Notes under the pieces: generated by a model
The model's database searches: none
Told to the model about the DNA's origin: nothing
What the model saw: only the letters and a program-made list of their open reading frames with translations
Shown here: one piece after another, positions 10,369-19,320 of the stretch
Position numbering within the stretch: the first letter of the stretch is position 1
Layout of the letters: the number at the start of each line of letters is the position of its first letter
Made by a program: the position numbers and the translations under genes
NCBI GenBank assembly: GCA_947259585.1
Contig: CAMYMV010000005.1
Span: 1-64,000 of the forward strand
DNA: 64,000 nucleotides
Direction of reading: 5' to 3'
From: an uncultured Gemmatimonadales bacterium
GTDB lineage: Bacteria; Gemmatimonadota; Gemmatimonadetes; Palauibacterales; Palauibacteraceae

Positions 10369-11405
10369 CGGTCCGCGAGCCGCTCACCTATCGGGATGCC
10401 GGTGTCGATCTGGAAGCCGCGGCGGTTACGAAGCGGCGACTGCGGGAGCTCGTCGAGTCCACGCGCACGGAAGCGGTTCAGTCGGGCTTCGGGTCCTTCG
10501 GCGGCCGGCTGGCCGTCGGCGGGGAGGAGATCGTCACCAGCGCCGACGGGGTCGGGACAAAGCTGGAGGTGGCCATCCGCTCCGGGCGACACGATACCGT
10601 CGGCGAAGACCTGGTCAACCACTGCGTCAACGACATCCTTGCCGAAGGAGCCACGCCGCTTGCCTTCCTCGACTATTTTGCCTGCGGCGAGCTGGATCCG
10701 GACGTAGCCGTGGAGGTGGTGCGTGGGGTCGCTCGCGGCTGCAGGAGCAACGGGTGCGCCTTGCTGGGCGGAGAGACGGCGGAGATGCCGGGCTTCTACT
10801 CGCCCGGTGCATACGATCTGGCCGGCTTCATTCTCGGACGGATGGCGTTCCGGGAGGTTGCCGCGCGCGATCTCCGAGCCGGAGATTCGCTGCTTGGCCT
10901 CGAATCGAGCGGGATCCACACCAACGGGTTCAGCTTCGTCCGGCAGGTGCTGTTCGAGCGCCTGGGTCTGGAAGCGGCGGACCCGTGGCCCGGCCTCGGT
11001 GTGCCGGTCGCTGATGTGCTCCTCAGGGTGCACCGCTCCTATCTGGAGGTTCTGCGCCGCGCCTGCGAGCAGGGACGAATCCGGGCGCTCGCCCATGTCA
11101 CGGGCGGTGGAATCCCGGGGAATCTGGGACGGATCCTCCCGGCGGAGATCGACGCCATCGTCGATATAGAGAGCTGGGCCCCTCCTCCAGAGTTCCGATT
11201 CCTGGCGGAGCAGAGCGGAGCCCCACCGGAAGAGATGTACCGGGTGTTCAACATGGGCATCGGCATGATCGCGGTCGTGTCGCCTGAGGACCTCGACGCG
11301 GTGGAGGCTGCCATCCGGGAGAGCGGGTGCGGCACCGTGCGTTGCGGTCGCTTGGTGGAGGGCAGCGGACGGGTTCGGATGCCGGGAGCGGATGCGGTTC
11401 CCTGA
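10365..11405 (+). CDS. purM: Phosphoribosylformylglycinamidine cyclo-ligase
   Basis: PurM (AIR synthetase) closes the imidazole ring in purine synthesis with ATP. The 346-residue product starts with the typical LTYRDAGVD segment and contains SADGVGTKLEVA, VNDILAEGATPLAFLDYFA, GGETAEMPGFY and VTGGGIPGNLGRILP, all characteristic of the family. The frame is open from 10317, but ATG 10365 overlaps the kinase stop (ATGA) and matches the family's usual length. It is the only de novo purine gene in the window and sits in front of the riboflavin genes. Confidence 0.96.
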   Translation: MTVREPLTYRDAGVDLEAAAVTKRRLRELVESTRTEAVQSGFGSFGGRLAVGGEEIVTSADGVGTKLEVAIRSGRHDTVGEDLVNHCVNDILAEGATPLAFLDYFACGELDPDVAVEVVRGVARGCRSNGCALLGGETAEMPGFYSPGAYDLAGFILGRMAFREVAARDLRAGDSLLGLESSGIHTNGFSFVRQVLFERLGLEAADPWPGLGVPVADVLLRVHRSYLEVLRRACEQGRIRALAHVTGGGIPGNLGRILPAEIDAIVDIESWAPPPEFRFLAEQSGAPPEEMYRVFNMGIGMIAVVSPEDLDAVEAAIRESGCGTVRCGRLVEGSGRVRMPGADAVP

Positions 11406-12523
11406 TGGGCGGGCACGAGCGGTACATGCGTCGTGCGATCGAGCTCGCCGAGCGCGGGTGGGGGCAGGTGTCACCCAATCCGCTCGTCGGCGCGGTCGTG
11501 GTCTCGGACGGCCAGGTCGTCGGAGAGGGCTTCCACGCCCGGTTCGGCGAGGAGCACGCCGAGACGGTCGCGTTGCGCGAAGCGGGCACGCGGGCGGCCG
11601 GATCCACCCTGTACGTGAACCTCGAGCCGTGTGCACACACGGGGAAGACATCGCCCTGTGCGCTGGCGATCGGGGAGGCGGGGGTGCGCGAGGTCGTTGT
11701 GGCATGCCGGGATCCGAATCCAGCGGCGGCCGGAGGTCTGGAGAGACTCTCGGCGGCCGGTGTGAAGGTGCGCCTGGGGACGGGAGCCGCCGAGGCGTGC
11801 CGCCTCAATGCTCCGTTCTTCTGGAGGATGACGCAGGAGCTTCCCTACGTTGCGCTGAAGCTTGCCATCTCCATCGATGGGCGGGTTGCCGCAGGGCCGG
11901 GCCTCCGCACGGCCCTCACGGGAGAGGTGGCCGCGGAGGAGGTCCATCGGCTCAGGGCCGGCTATGACGCGATCCTGGTAGGGCGTGGTACGGTCGCTGC
12001 CGATGATCCGTGGTTGACCGTTCGCGGGGCGATGGCACCGAGGGTGCCCCCGGTACGGGTCGTCCTTGACACGGGGTTCCGATTCCCCCCGACGAGCCGG
12101 CTCGCTGCGACGATCGACGAGGCACCCATCTGGGTGGTCGGATCGAGCCAGGCGGATCCGGAGCGCCGCCGGATGGTGGAGAGCGCCGGAGCGAGAGCGC
12201 TCCAGGTAGAAGAGGCCGGAGGGAGGGTCGCCCTGCCGGCCGCGCTGAAAGCCCTGACTCGCGAGGGTGTGGGATCGGTGCTGGTGGAGGGAGGCGCCAG
12301 CGTGGCGTCCGCACTGCTCGGTCAGGGGCTCGTCCACCGGATCCATCTGCTGGTCGCGCCGCGCTTTCTCGGGGATGAGGGCGTACCGGCGTTTGCGGGC
12401 GTGCCCCCTTCTGACGCGGGCGATTGGGTCGTCTCGAGCCGCCGGCGCCTCGGCCCTGACTCGATGATCGTGTTCGAGAGCCGGGAGGCACTGGAGCGAC
12501 TGGCGGGAAGGAACGGCAACTGA
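11405..12523 (+). CDS. ribD: Bifunctional pyrimidine deaminase/reductase of riboflavin synthesis
   Basis: RibD carries out the second and third steps of riboflavin synthesis. The N-terminal deaminase domain has the zinc site His51-Ala-Glu53 with Cys76 and Cys85 (PCAHTGKTSPC). The reductase domain begins near LKLAISIDGRVA and continues through VLVEGGASVASALL. With ATG 11405 the protein is 372 residues, normal for RibD, and the start sits in a TGATG overlap with purM. It heads ribD-ribE-ribBA-ribH. No FMN riboswitch is visible upstream, where coding sequence is continuous. Confidence 0.95.
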   Translation: MGGHERYMRRAIELAERGWGQVSPNPLVGAVVVSDGQVVGEGFHARFGEEHAETVALREAGTRAAGSTLYVNLEPCAHTGKTSPCALAIGEAGVREVVVACRDPNPAAAGGLERLSAAGVKVRLGTGAAEACRLNAPFFWRMTQELPYVALKLAISIDGRVAAGPGLRTALTGEVAAEEVHRLRAGYDAILVGRGTVAADDPWLTVRGAMAPRVPPVRVVLDTGFRFPPTSRLAATIDEAPIWVVGSSQADPERRRMVESAGARALQVEEAGGRVALPAALKALTREGVGSVLVEGGASVASALLGQGLVHRIHLLVAPRFLGDEGVPAFAGVPPSDAGDWVVSSRRRLGPDSMIVFESREALERLAGRNGN

Positions 12524-13134
12524 TGTTCACGGGGATCGTGACAGGTGTCGGGACGGTCGTGGAGCGCATCGCACGCGAGGGAGCGGTGGAGTTCGTCGTT
12601 CGCGCTCCGGAGTATGCCGCGGCGCTCGAGGATGGCGAGAGCGTGGCCGTGGATGGTGTGTGTTTCACCGTAACGGGCCGCGACGCCGCCAGCTTCATCT
12701 TCACAGCCGTTCTGACAACGCTCGATCGCACGACCTTCGGAGAGCTCGAGGCGGGACGGCGCGTCAACCTGGAACGCGCGCTTCGGGCCGGCGATCCGCT
12801 GGGCGGTCACATGGTACAGGGTCACGTCGATGGGGTAGGGGAGGTCACGGCGCTCGAGCACCACGGCGAGACGGTCCTCGTGTGGATCAAGCTGCCGCCC
12901 GATATCGCCGCGCTCACCGTGCCTCGCGGCTCGCTCGCCGTGGACGGCGTGAGCCTCACCGTGGCCAGCCTGGAGGGCGAGGTCGCGGAGATCGCGCTCA
13001 TTCCGTATACATGGACACATACCTCGTTGGACCGTCTGGAGATCGGCGACCGGGTGAACCTGGAGGCCGATCTGATCGGTAAGTACGTCGAGCGACTCCT
13101 GACCCCCTACGCGGGTGGAGAGCCGGGCGCCTAG
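12523..13134 (+). CDS. ribE: Riboflavin synthase alpha chain
   Basis: The 203-residue enzyme dismutates two 6,7-dimethyl-8-ribityllumazine molecules to riboflavin. It consists of two similar lumazine-binding barrels, one starting at MFTGIVTGVGTV and the second after GGHMVQGHVDGVG (about residue 97). The conserved SVAVDGVCFTV and SLAVDGVSLTV motifs mark each repeat. The start forms a TGATG overlap with ribD. Length and motifs are typical. Confidence 0.95.
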   Translation: MFTGIVTGVGTVVERIAREGAVEFVVRAPEYAAALEDGESVAVDGVCFTVTGRDAASFIFTAVLTTLDRTTFGELEAGRRVNLERALRAGDPLGGHMVQGHVDGVGEVTALEHHGETVLVWIKLPPDIAALTVPRGSLAVDGVSLTVASLEGEVAEIALIPYTWTHTSLDRLEIGDRVNLEADLIGKYVERLLTPYAGGEPGA

Positions 13135-13195
13135 ACCGGGTCGCCGAGGCGTTCGGCGCGCGCGGCGCTCGGAGGGCACCGGAGCCCCGTCGTAC

Positions 13196-14425
13196 ATGGA
13201 AAGCGAGAGCAGTATGCGTTTCGATACGGTTGAAGACGCGATCGCCGCCGTCGGCAGGGGCGAGCTCGTGATCGTGGCGGATGATGTGGATCGCGAGAAC
13301 GAAGGCGACCTCATCTGCGCGGCCGACAAGATCACCCCCGAGCTGATCAACTTCATGACGATTCATGGTCGGGGTCTCATTTGCCTGGCGCTTCCACCCG
13401 AGATTGCCAACCGCCTCGATCTCACGTTGATGTCGGACGGCCGCGAGCGCGATTCGATGCGGACGGCGTTCACCGTGAGCATCGATGCGCGGCGTGAGTA
13501 CGGGGTGACGACCGGGATCAGCGCCCATGACAGGGCTAGGACGATCCAGGTCGCCGTCGACCCGCGGACGCGGCCATCCGACCTTCTCCGTCCGGGGCAC
13601 GTCTTCCCGTTGCGCGCGAAGCCCGGAGGGGTGCTCCAGAGGATTGGCCAGACGGAGGCATCCGTCGACCTGGCGCGGATGGCGAACTTCCAGCCGGCCG
13701 GCGTGATCTGCGAGATCCTGAACCCGGACGGATCGATGGCCCGCCGCGCGGATCTCGAGCGGTTTCGCGATAAGCACGGGCTCGCGTTCGTCACGGTGGG
13801 CCAGATCGTGGCGTACCGCCTGCAGCACGAGCGGCTCGTACACCGCGTCGCAGAGGCAACCCTCCCCACGCCGGAGGGCGAGTTCAGGATCATCGGCTAC
13901 CGCAACGACGTGAACAGCCGTGAGCACGTGGCTCTCGTGCACGGAGACGTGGCGGATCGGGATGACGTCCTCGTGAGAGTCCACTCCAAGTGCCTGACGG
14001 GCGACGTCTTCGGCTCGGGCCGCTGCGACTGTGGCGATCAGCTCCACGCCGCGATGAGGCAAGTGGTCGAAGCAGGGGCCGGCGTGGTCGTCTACCTTGA
14101 CCAGGAGGGCCGCGGCATAGGCCTTCTCAACAAGCTGCGGGCCTACGAGCTCCAGGAAGAAGGGAAGGACACGGTCGAGGCCAACCAGGCTCTCGGCTTC
14201 CCGCCGGACCTGCGCAACTACGGCATCGGTGCCCAGATTCTGGCGGATCTGGGTCTGGGCTCGATCCGGATCATGACCAACAACCCGAAGAAGCTCGCCG
14301 GCCTCGAAGGATTCGGCCTCGAGATCACCGGCCGGGTGCCGCTGGTCACGGCGCCGACCGGGAGCAACCGCGCGTACCTGGAGACGAAGCGGGATAAGCT
14401 GGGGCATCTTCTCGGGCGCCCATGA
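13196..14425 (+). CDS. ribBA: 3,4-dihydroxy-2-butanone-4-phosphate synthase / GTP cyclohydrolase II
   Basis: This fused enzyme supplies both precursors of the lumazine ring. The N-terminal RibB domain has VADDVDRENEGD and FMTIHGRGLICLA; the C-terminal RibA domain has the zinc-binding GSGRCDCGDQL and YLDQEGRGIGL motifs. ATG 13196 and ATG 13214 are both plausible starts; the second gives MRFDTVEDAI, which matches the family N-terminus best. The 62-base gap after ribE is the only real spacing in the riboflavin cluster. The frame is open further upstream, but that stretch has no homology-like character. Confidence 0.94.
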   Translation: MESESSMRFDTVEDAIAAVGRGELVIVADDVDRENEGDLICAADKITPELINFMTIHGRGLICLALPPEIANRLDLTLMSDGRERDSMRTAFTVSIDARREYGVTTGISAHDRARTIQVAVDPRTRPSDLLRPGHVFPLRAKPGGVLQRIGQTEASVDLARMANFQPAGVICEILNPDGSMARRADLERFRDKHGLAFVTVGQIVAYRLQHERLVHRVAEATLPTPEGEFRIIGYRNDVNSREHVALVHGDVADRDDVLVRVHSKCLTGDVFGSGRCDCGDQLHAAMRQVVEAGAGVVVYLDQEGRGIGLLNKLRAYELQEEGKDTVEANQALGFPPDLRNYGIGAQILADLGLGSIRIMTNNPKKLAGLEGFGLEITGRVPLVTAPTGSNRAYLETKRDKLGHLLGRP

Positions 14426-14895
14426 CCGAATACTCCGGAGGGCACGCGGCGACGGGCAGACGCTTCTGCCTCGTCGTCAGCCGCTACAATCGGGTCGTGA
14501 CGGAGCCGCTGGTCGACGGCGCGCGGCGCACGCTTGTCAGGTACGGGGCCCGCGAGGCGGATGTGGACGTCGTCCGCGTCCCGGGTGCCTGGGAGCTGCC
14601 GGCCGCGGTGCGCCAGGTGGCCGGTGGAGGATACGACGCGGTCGTCGCGTTGGGCTGCGTAATCCGTGGCGAGACACCCCACTTCGACTACATTTGCCAG
14701 GGCACGACGTATGCCCTGGCTCGACTCTGCGTGACGGAAGAGACGCCGATCACCTTCGGTGTGATCACCGCCGACACAATGGAGCAGGCGCGCGACCGGG
14801 TCGGAGGAAAGCACGGGCACAAGGGCGAGGAGGCCGCGATGGCGGCGCTCGAGCTCTGCGACGTGCTCGAGCAGCTCTCCCGGGCCGGACGGTGA
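14422..14895 (+). CDS. ribH: 6,7-dimethyl-8-ribityllumazine synthase
   Basis: The 157-residue product condenses the RibB and RibA/RibD products into lumazine, the penultimate riboflavin step, in a multimeric shell. Typical motifs are CLVVSRYN, VPGAWELPAAV, ALGCVIRGETPHFDYI (with the conserved His) and FGVITADTMEQA. The ATGA overlap with ribBA and the GTGA overlap with nusB show continuous coupling. Confidence 0.96.
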   Translation: MTEYSGGHAATGRRFCLVVSRYNRVVTEPLVDGARRTLVRYGAREADVDVVRVPGAWELPAAVRQVAGGGYDAVVALGCVIRGETPHFDYICQGTTYALARLCVTEETPITFGVITADTMEQARDRVGGKHGHKGEEAAMAALELCDVLEQLSRAGR

Positions 14896-15317
14896 AGCCG
14901 TTTCAGGCGCGATCCAGGGCAAGGGCGTGGGCCCTTCATCTGCTCTATGCGTGGGAGATGAGCGATCGGGAATCCCTGACGGAGTTCGCGGAAGCGGCCC
15001 TGAATTATCGACGCGTCTCCCCCCGCTACCGCCCCTACCTGGGTGTGCTGGTAGCCCGGCTGGACGAGCACCTCGCGGAGATCGACGGCCTTCTTCAAAG
15101 CCACATCCCCAACTGGCGCCTCGAGCGCCTGGCAGCCATCGACCGCAACATCCTGCGGTTGGGCGTCCTGGAGCTGCGGTACGTGGAAGAGATACCAGGC
15201 AAGGTCGCGATCACGGAGGCGATCGGGTTGGCCGAGCGATACGGGAGCGATGACAGCGGCGCGTTCGTGAACGGGGTGCTGGACTCCGTCTACCAGGAAG
15301 CCACCATCGCCGGGTGA
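14892..15317 (+). CDS. nusB: Transcription antitermination factor NusB
   Basis: The 141-residue protein has the all-helical NusB fold. Visible signatures are the N-terminal RARAWALHLLYAWE and the C-terminal AAIDRNILRLGVLELRY, IPGKVAITEAIGLAERYG and FVNGVLDSV. NusB binds boxA RNA with NusE during antitermination of rRNA operons. GTG 14892 overlaps the ribH stop and is the natural start; the frame open upstream lies in ribH shadow. ribH-nusB adjacency is common in bacteria and supports both calls. Confidence 0.95.
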   Translation: MKPFQARSRARAWALHLLYAWEMSDRESLTEFAEAALNYRRVSPRYRPYLGVLVARLDEHLAEIDGLLQSHIPNWRLERLAAIDRNILRLGVLELRYVEEIPGKVAITEAIGLAERYGSDDSGAFVNGVLDSVYQEATIAG

Positions 15318-16455
15318 AGCCACGCGATTCGGAACGAGAATCCTCGTCGTCAACTGGCAGGACCGCCGGAACCCGCAGGCGGGCGGCGCGGAGATCCATC
15401 TGCATGAGATCTTCGGCAGGCTTGCCCAGCGGGGCCACGACGTCACGCTGCTCGTCTCCGGTTGGCGAGGCGCGCCGCCTACCGAACGGCTGGACGGGAT
15501 GGAGGTCGTTCGCGCCGGAAGCCGCTACACGTTTCCGCTGCACGCGCGCCGGGCCTTTCGGCGCCTGGACGGGAAGCGCTTCGATCTCATCGTCGAGGAC
15601 ATCAACAAGTCGCCGCTGTTCACGCCGCGCTGGAGCGACACTCCCGTCGCCGTGCTCGTTCCTCATCTCTTCGGAACGACGGCGTTTCGCGAGGCGTGGC
15701 CGCCGGTGGCTTCTGCCGTCTGGCTGGCGGAGCGCCGGATGCTTCCCGCTTACGAACACGTGCCGATACAGGCGATCTCCCGGAGCACGAAGGAGGATCT
15801 GGTCGGGCGGGGCTTCTCGGCAGACCGGATACGCGTGGTCTACCCCGGCGTGGATCATCGTGTCTATCGGCCGGACCCCGAGTTGGCACGATTTCAGCAG
15901 CCAACTTTCGCGTACGTGGGGCGGCTGAAGCGCTACAAGGGATTGGACGTCGTGCTGTCGGCTGCGGCGGAGCTCGACCGGTCGGGTTGGCCAGGTCGAA
16001 TCCTGATCGCCGGGACCGGCGACGACGAGGAACGGCTTCGACGCCTCGTGCGGGACAGGCGTCTCGATAAGAACGTCGAGTTCTTGGGTTTCGTCGCCGA
16101 GGAGCGTAAGGTCGAGTTGCTGCGTCGAGCGTGGGCGATCCTGTATCCTTCTCCGAAGGAGGGGTGGGGTCTCACGAACGTGGAGGCAGCGGCATGCGGA
16201 ACGGCCGCGGTCGCCAGCGACTCGCCGGGCCTGCGCGAGTCCGTCGCTCACGAGAGATCGGGCTACCTCGTGAGTCATCACCAGGTGAGTGATTGGGTGG
16301 CCCGCCTCCGGGAGCTTACCGACAGCCCGGAGCTGCGCGACCGCCTCGGACGTGGAGCCTTGGAGCACGCCGCCGGCTACTCGTGGGATCGAGCGGCCGA
16401 CGAAACGGAGGCGTGGCTAGATGCCGCGCTCAGCGGCCACGGGGGCCGCCGATAG
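15314..16455 (+). CDS. Group 1 (GT4) glycosyltransferase; N-terminus frameshifted or non-canonical start
   Basis: The GT-B enzyme has an N-terminal stretch ILVVNWQDRRNPQAGGAEIH typical of GT4 transferases and a C-terminal donor site (YPSPKEGWGLTNVEAAACGT, about 16145-16205). The conserved N-terminus lies in frame from 15334, but between the in-frame TGA at 15268 and ATG 15499 there is no ATG, GTG or TTG. GTG 15314 overlaps the nusB stop but is one base out of frame and would join only with a missing base near 15331-15334. Either an ACG or ATC start, a real frameshift, or a sequence error is implied. Starting at 15499 would remove about 55 conserved residues. The acceptor sugar is unknown. Confidence 0.8.
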
Positions 16456-16468
16456 GAAGGAGAATGGC

Positions 16469-16810
16469 ATGCAGGTGATCATATCCGCACGGCATTTCGA
16501 AGTCTCGGACGCACTTCGGGGGCTGGTCGAGGAGAGGTTCTCCCGGATGGACCGGTTCGAAGAGCGCATCGGCCGAGTGGAAGTGACGCTGCTGGAGGAA
16601 AAGAACCGATATGAAGTGGAGGGCGATCTGAGGGTCGACGGCCGAGGGAGCCTCCACGCCCACGCGGAGGCCGCCGACTTTCGCACGGCCCTGGACAAGG
16701 TCGTGGCCAAGCTGTCCCGTCAACTGAAGAAGAACCGCTCTCGATACAAGAAACGCAACGCCGTCAACAAGGACCGTCTGATCATCCCCACCGAGGAGCC
16801 GACCGCTTGA
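16469..16810 (+). CDS. hpf: Ribosome hibernation promoting factor, short form
   Basis: This 113-residue RaiA/HPF protein binds the 30S subunit and promotes inactive ribosome dimers. It shows the beta-alpha-beta-beta-beta-alpha order, starting MQVIISARHFEVSDALRGLV and ending in a basic stretch LSRQLKKNRSRYKKRNA. It lacks the dimerisation domain of long HPF. ATG 16469 follows a strong GGAAGGAG six bases upstream, so it is preferred over the longer open frame. It overlaps hprK, an arrangement known near PTS regulatory genes. Confidence 0.92.
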   Translation: MQVIISARHFEVSDALRGLVEERFSRMDRFEERIGRVEVTLLEEKNRYEVEGDLRVDGRGSLHAHAEAADFRTALDKVVAKLSRQLKKNRSRYKKRNAVNKDRLIIPTEEPTA

Positions 16811-17766
16811 AGACGCTGCGGGTAAGCGAGCTGCTCGAGCAAAAGGGAGAGAGCCTCGCACTGAAAGTCATCGCCGGCGAAGAGGGTCTGGACAGAGAGG
16901 TAGAGCGCGCCGACGTCTCGAGTCCGGGAATCGCTCTCACGGGCTTTGTCGAGCGGATTCCGAGCGGCCGTGTCCAGGTCTTCGGCGAGACAGAGGTGGC
17001 TTTCCTGCAGTCGCTCGACCCGGAGGCGCAGCGCGCGGCGGCGGAGTTCATCCTCCGCGCCGATGTACCGTGCCTCTTCATCACCAAGGGGATGGATCCT
17101 CCGGAGTCGCTCAAGGCAGCGGCGAACGAGCACGGCATCCCGCTTATCCAGTCGCAGCTGAAGACCGGTGAGTTCTACCGCCGCGTCAAGCCGTACCTGG
17201 ACGATGAGTTCGCGCCGACGAGCGTCATGCACGGGTCGCTTGCGGATGTCTACGGCGTGGGCCTGCTGTTTATCGGAAAGAGCGGCATCGGCAAGAGCGA
17301 GTGTGTGCTCGATCTCGTGGAGAGGGGACATCGTCTCGTCGCCGACGACGTCGTTGTGGTCACGCGCCGCGGGCACGACGTCATATTGGGCCGTGGTCTG
17401 GAGCAACAGCAGCACCACATGGAGATCCGGGGCATCGGGATCATCGACGTGCGGGCGCTCTTCGGCATCCACGCGACGCGGCAGCAGAAGCGCATCGAGG
17501 TGGTCGTCCAGCTCGAGGAGTGGAGCGACACGGGCGACTACGACCGCACCGGACTGAGCCAGAGGACGACCTCGGTTCTGAATGTCGACTTGCCGGTGGT
17601 CGTGATTCCGCTCAACCCCGGGAAGAACATCACCGTGATCGCCGAAGTGGTCTCGATGCGGCACCTCCTGAAGTACTCGGGGGTCGACAGCGCCCTCGAG
17701 TTCCACCGGAGCATGCGGCACCGCATGCAGCCGGTCCGCGAGTACCTGGAGGAAGATTATGAGTGA
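16807..17766 (+). CDS. hprK: HPr(Ser) kinase/phosphorylase
   Basis: HprK phosphorylates and dephosphorylates the regulatory serine of HPr. The 319-residue protein has the N-terminal domain plus the kinase core. Its Walker A GKSGIGKS is at 157-164, the catalytic His is likely His142 (MHGSLADVYGVG), VADDVV follows at about 178, and the family signature EIRGIGIIDVRALFG comes after that. The HPr in this cluster (20071) keeps the target serine, so the pair looks functional. It starts in an ATGA overlap with hpf and overlaps the IIA gene. Confidence 0.95.
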   Translation: MKTLRVSELLEQKGESLALKVIAGEEGLDREVERADVSSPGIALTGFVERIPSGRVQVFGETEVAFLQSLDPEAQRAAAEFILRADVPCLFITKGMDPPESLKAAANEHGIPLIQSQLKTGEFYRRVKPYLDDEFAPTSVMHGSLADVYGVGLLFIGKSGIGKSECVLDLVERGHRLVADDVVVVTRRGHDVILGRGLEQQQHHMEIRGIGIIDVRALFGIHATRQQKRIEVVVQLEEWSDTGDYDRTGLSQRTTSVLNVDLPVVVIPLNPGKNITVIAEVVSMRHLLKYSGVDSALEFHRSMRHRMQPVREYLEEDYE

Positions 17767-18139
17767 AGTGCGTGGCGTCGTCGTCGCGCACGGGGAGCTC
17801 GCTTCCGCACTGGTTCGGGTCGTAGAAGGGATATCGGGTGTGCAGAGGGCGCTGGAGCCGGTGACGAACGTCGGCTGCACGCCCGACGAGTTGGCTGGCC
17901 GCGTGGCTGGGGCGGTCGGAGAGGGACCTGCCGTCGTCTTCGTGGACATGGCCGCAGGAAGCTGCGGCTTCGCCGGCCAGCGCATCGCCAGGGATGGAAA
18001 CGTGGCGGTCGTCTCCGGCGTCAACCTGCCAATGCTTCTGGATTTCGTCTTCCATCGCGAGATGGACTTCCGAGCGCTCGCCGAGCGGGTGGTGGAGAAG
18101 GGGAGGGCGGGTGCGACCGCGGACGTGCCGAGCGAGTAG
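17759..18139 (+). CDS. PTS mannose-family IIA component
   Basis: The 126-residue protein is a mannose-type EIIA domain. It begins RGVVVAHGELASALV, where His11 is the expected phosphorylation site, accepting phosphate from HPr and passing it to IIB. The later VFVDMAAGSCGFAGQR and VSGVNLPMLLDF segments are typical of this family. It is one of four consecutive genes giving a full IIA-IIB-IIC-IID system. Confidence 0.92.
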   Translation: MSEVRGVVVAHGELASALVRVVEGISGVQRALEPVTNVGCTPDELAGRVAGAVGEGPAVVFVDMAAGSCGFAGQRIARDGNVAVVSGVNLPMLLDFVFHREMDFRALAERVVEKGRAGATADVPSE

Positions 18140-18142
18140 CCA

Positions 18143-18643
18143 ATGCCGATAGCGGTGTACAGGATCGATGAGCGCCTGCTCCACGGCCAGGTCGTCGTGG
18201 GCTGGGGTCGGAGGCTCGGGATCGGTTTCTACGCCGTCGTCGACGACCGGATCGCCGGGACCGCGTGGGAGCGCGACCTGTACGGAAGCGCGCTGCCCGC
18301 GGGAGTCGAGTCATTCTTCCTCACGGTCGAGGACGCGATCGGGCAGCTGCCCGAGCTGGAGGGGCGTGGCGACGTCGGCATGGTGCTGACGGCGGGAACG
18401 GCAGAGATGCGCCGGCTCGGTGAGGCCGGGCTGCTGGTCGGTCAGGAGGTCAACCTCGGTGGACTGCACGCGACGGAGGGGCGTAAGCGGCTTCTGGATT
18501 ACCTGTTCGCCTCCAGTGACGAGCTCCAGGACATCCGTGCGCTGGGCGACCTCGCCGGCGCGGTCTCGGCGCGTGACCTGCCCGGGTCACCGCGGATCGG
18601 TCTGCGACGCTTGCTGAAGACGGTTGAGCGAGCTCGACCTTAG
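18143..18643 (+). CDS. PTS mannose-family IIB component
   Basis: The 166-residue protein shows the EIIB-Man active-site segment RIDERLLHGQVVVGW; His14 should carry the phosphate. Later segments (NLGGLHATEGRKRLLDYLF, LRRLLKTVERARP) also fit the family. It passes phosphate to the sugar taken up by IIC/IID. It lies three bases after IIA and overlaps IIC by 20 bases. Confidence 0.92.
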   Translation: MPIAVYRIDERLLHGQVVVGWGRRLGIGFYAVVDDRIAGTAWERDLYGSALPAGVESFFLTVEDAIGQLPELEGRGDVGMVLTAGTAEMRRLGEAGLLVGQEVNLGGLHATEGRKRLLDYLFASSDELQDIRALGDLAGAVSARDLPGSPRIGLRRLLKTVERARP

Positions 18644-19316
18644 CCTCGGGCTGCTGGCCGCCCTGGTCGCGTGCGGCGCCGCTTTGGGTCTGGATGCCGT
18701 GTCGTGGCCGCAGGTCATGATCTCCCGACCGATCGTGGCGGCGACCCTCGGGGGAGCGCTGTTGGGAGATGCCGCTTCCGGTTTTCTGGTGGGGGCCGTG
18801 CTCGAGCTCCTCGGATTGGGTCACACGCCCTACGGCGCGGCCGTCTACCCGGAAACGGGGCCGGCGGGCCTCCTGGCCGGTGCCGGCCTGGCCGCCGGTG
18901 GAGGCACGGCCATCGGACCGCTGCTCGTCGCTGCGGCGAGCGGCTGGGCAATCGGCTGGATCGGAGCGATCTCTGTACGCATGCAACGAAGCCTCAACGA
19001 GCGCCTCCTCGCCGGTGGCGGCCTCGCCGCACCGGCGAAGAGACTCGAGCGCCGGCATCGGCTCGCCATGGTGCTGGATGCCTTGCGCGCGGGGACGCTC
19101 ACGGCGGCCTTCGCCCTGCCGGTCATGCTGTTGGTCAAGCTGGCTCACGGGATCTCGACGATCGAGGGAGTGGTTGCGGCTTCGGCGCTCCTCCTTGCGG
19201 GAATGGGGTTCGCGGGCGGCGCGGGCGCTGGCCTGATGCGCCGACGCGCGACGGACCCGGTGCTGCTCCTCGCTGGTGGCGCGATAGCCCTGGCGATGAT
19301 CGTGACGGGGAGGTAG
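18624..19316 (+). CDS. PTS mannose-family IIC membrane component
   Basis: The 230-residue, strongly hydrophobic protein has about six membrane segments and a family-like stretch ISRPIVAATLGGALLGDAAS followed by LELLGLGHTPYGAAVYPE. It should form the sugar channel with IID. The TTG start at 18624 lies inside the 3' end of IIB. It is at the short end of the IIC family, mainly in the last third. Substrate is not predictable. Confidence 0.85.
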   Translation: MSELDLSLGLLAALVACGAALGLDAVSWPQVMISRPIVAATLGGALLGDAASGFLVGAVLELLGLGHTPYGAAVYPETGPAGLLAGAGLAAGGGTAIGPLLVAAASGWAIGWIGAISVRMQRSLNERLLAGGGLAAPAKRLERRHRLAMVLDALRAGTLTAAFALPVMLLVKLAHGISTIEGVVAASALLLAGMGFAGGAGAGLMRRRATDPVLLLAGGAIALAMIVTGR

Positions 19317-19320
19317 CGCG

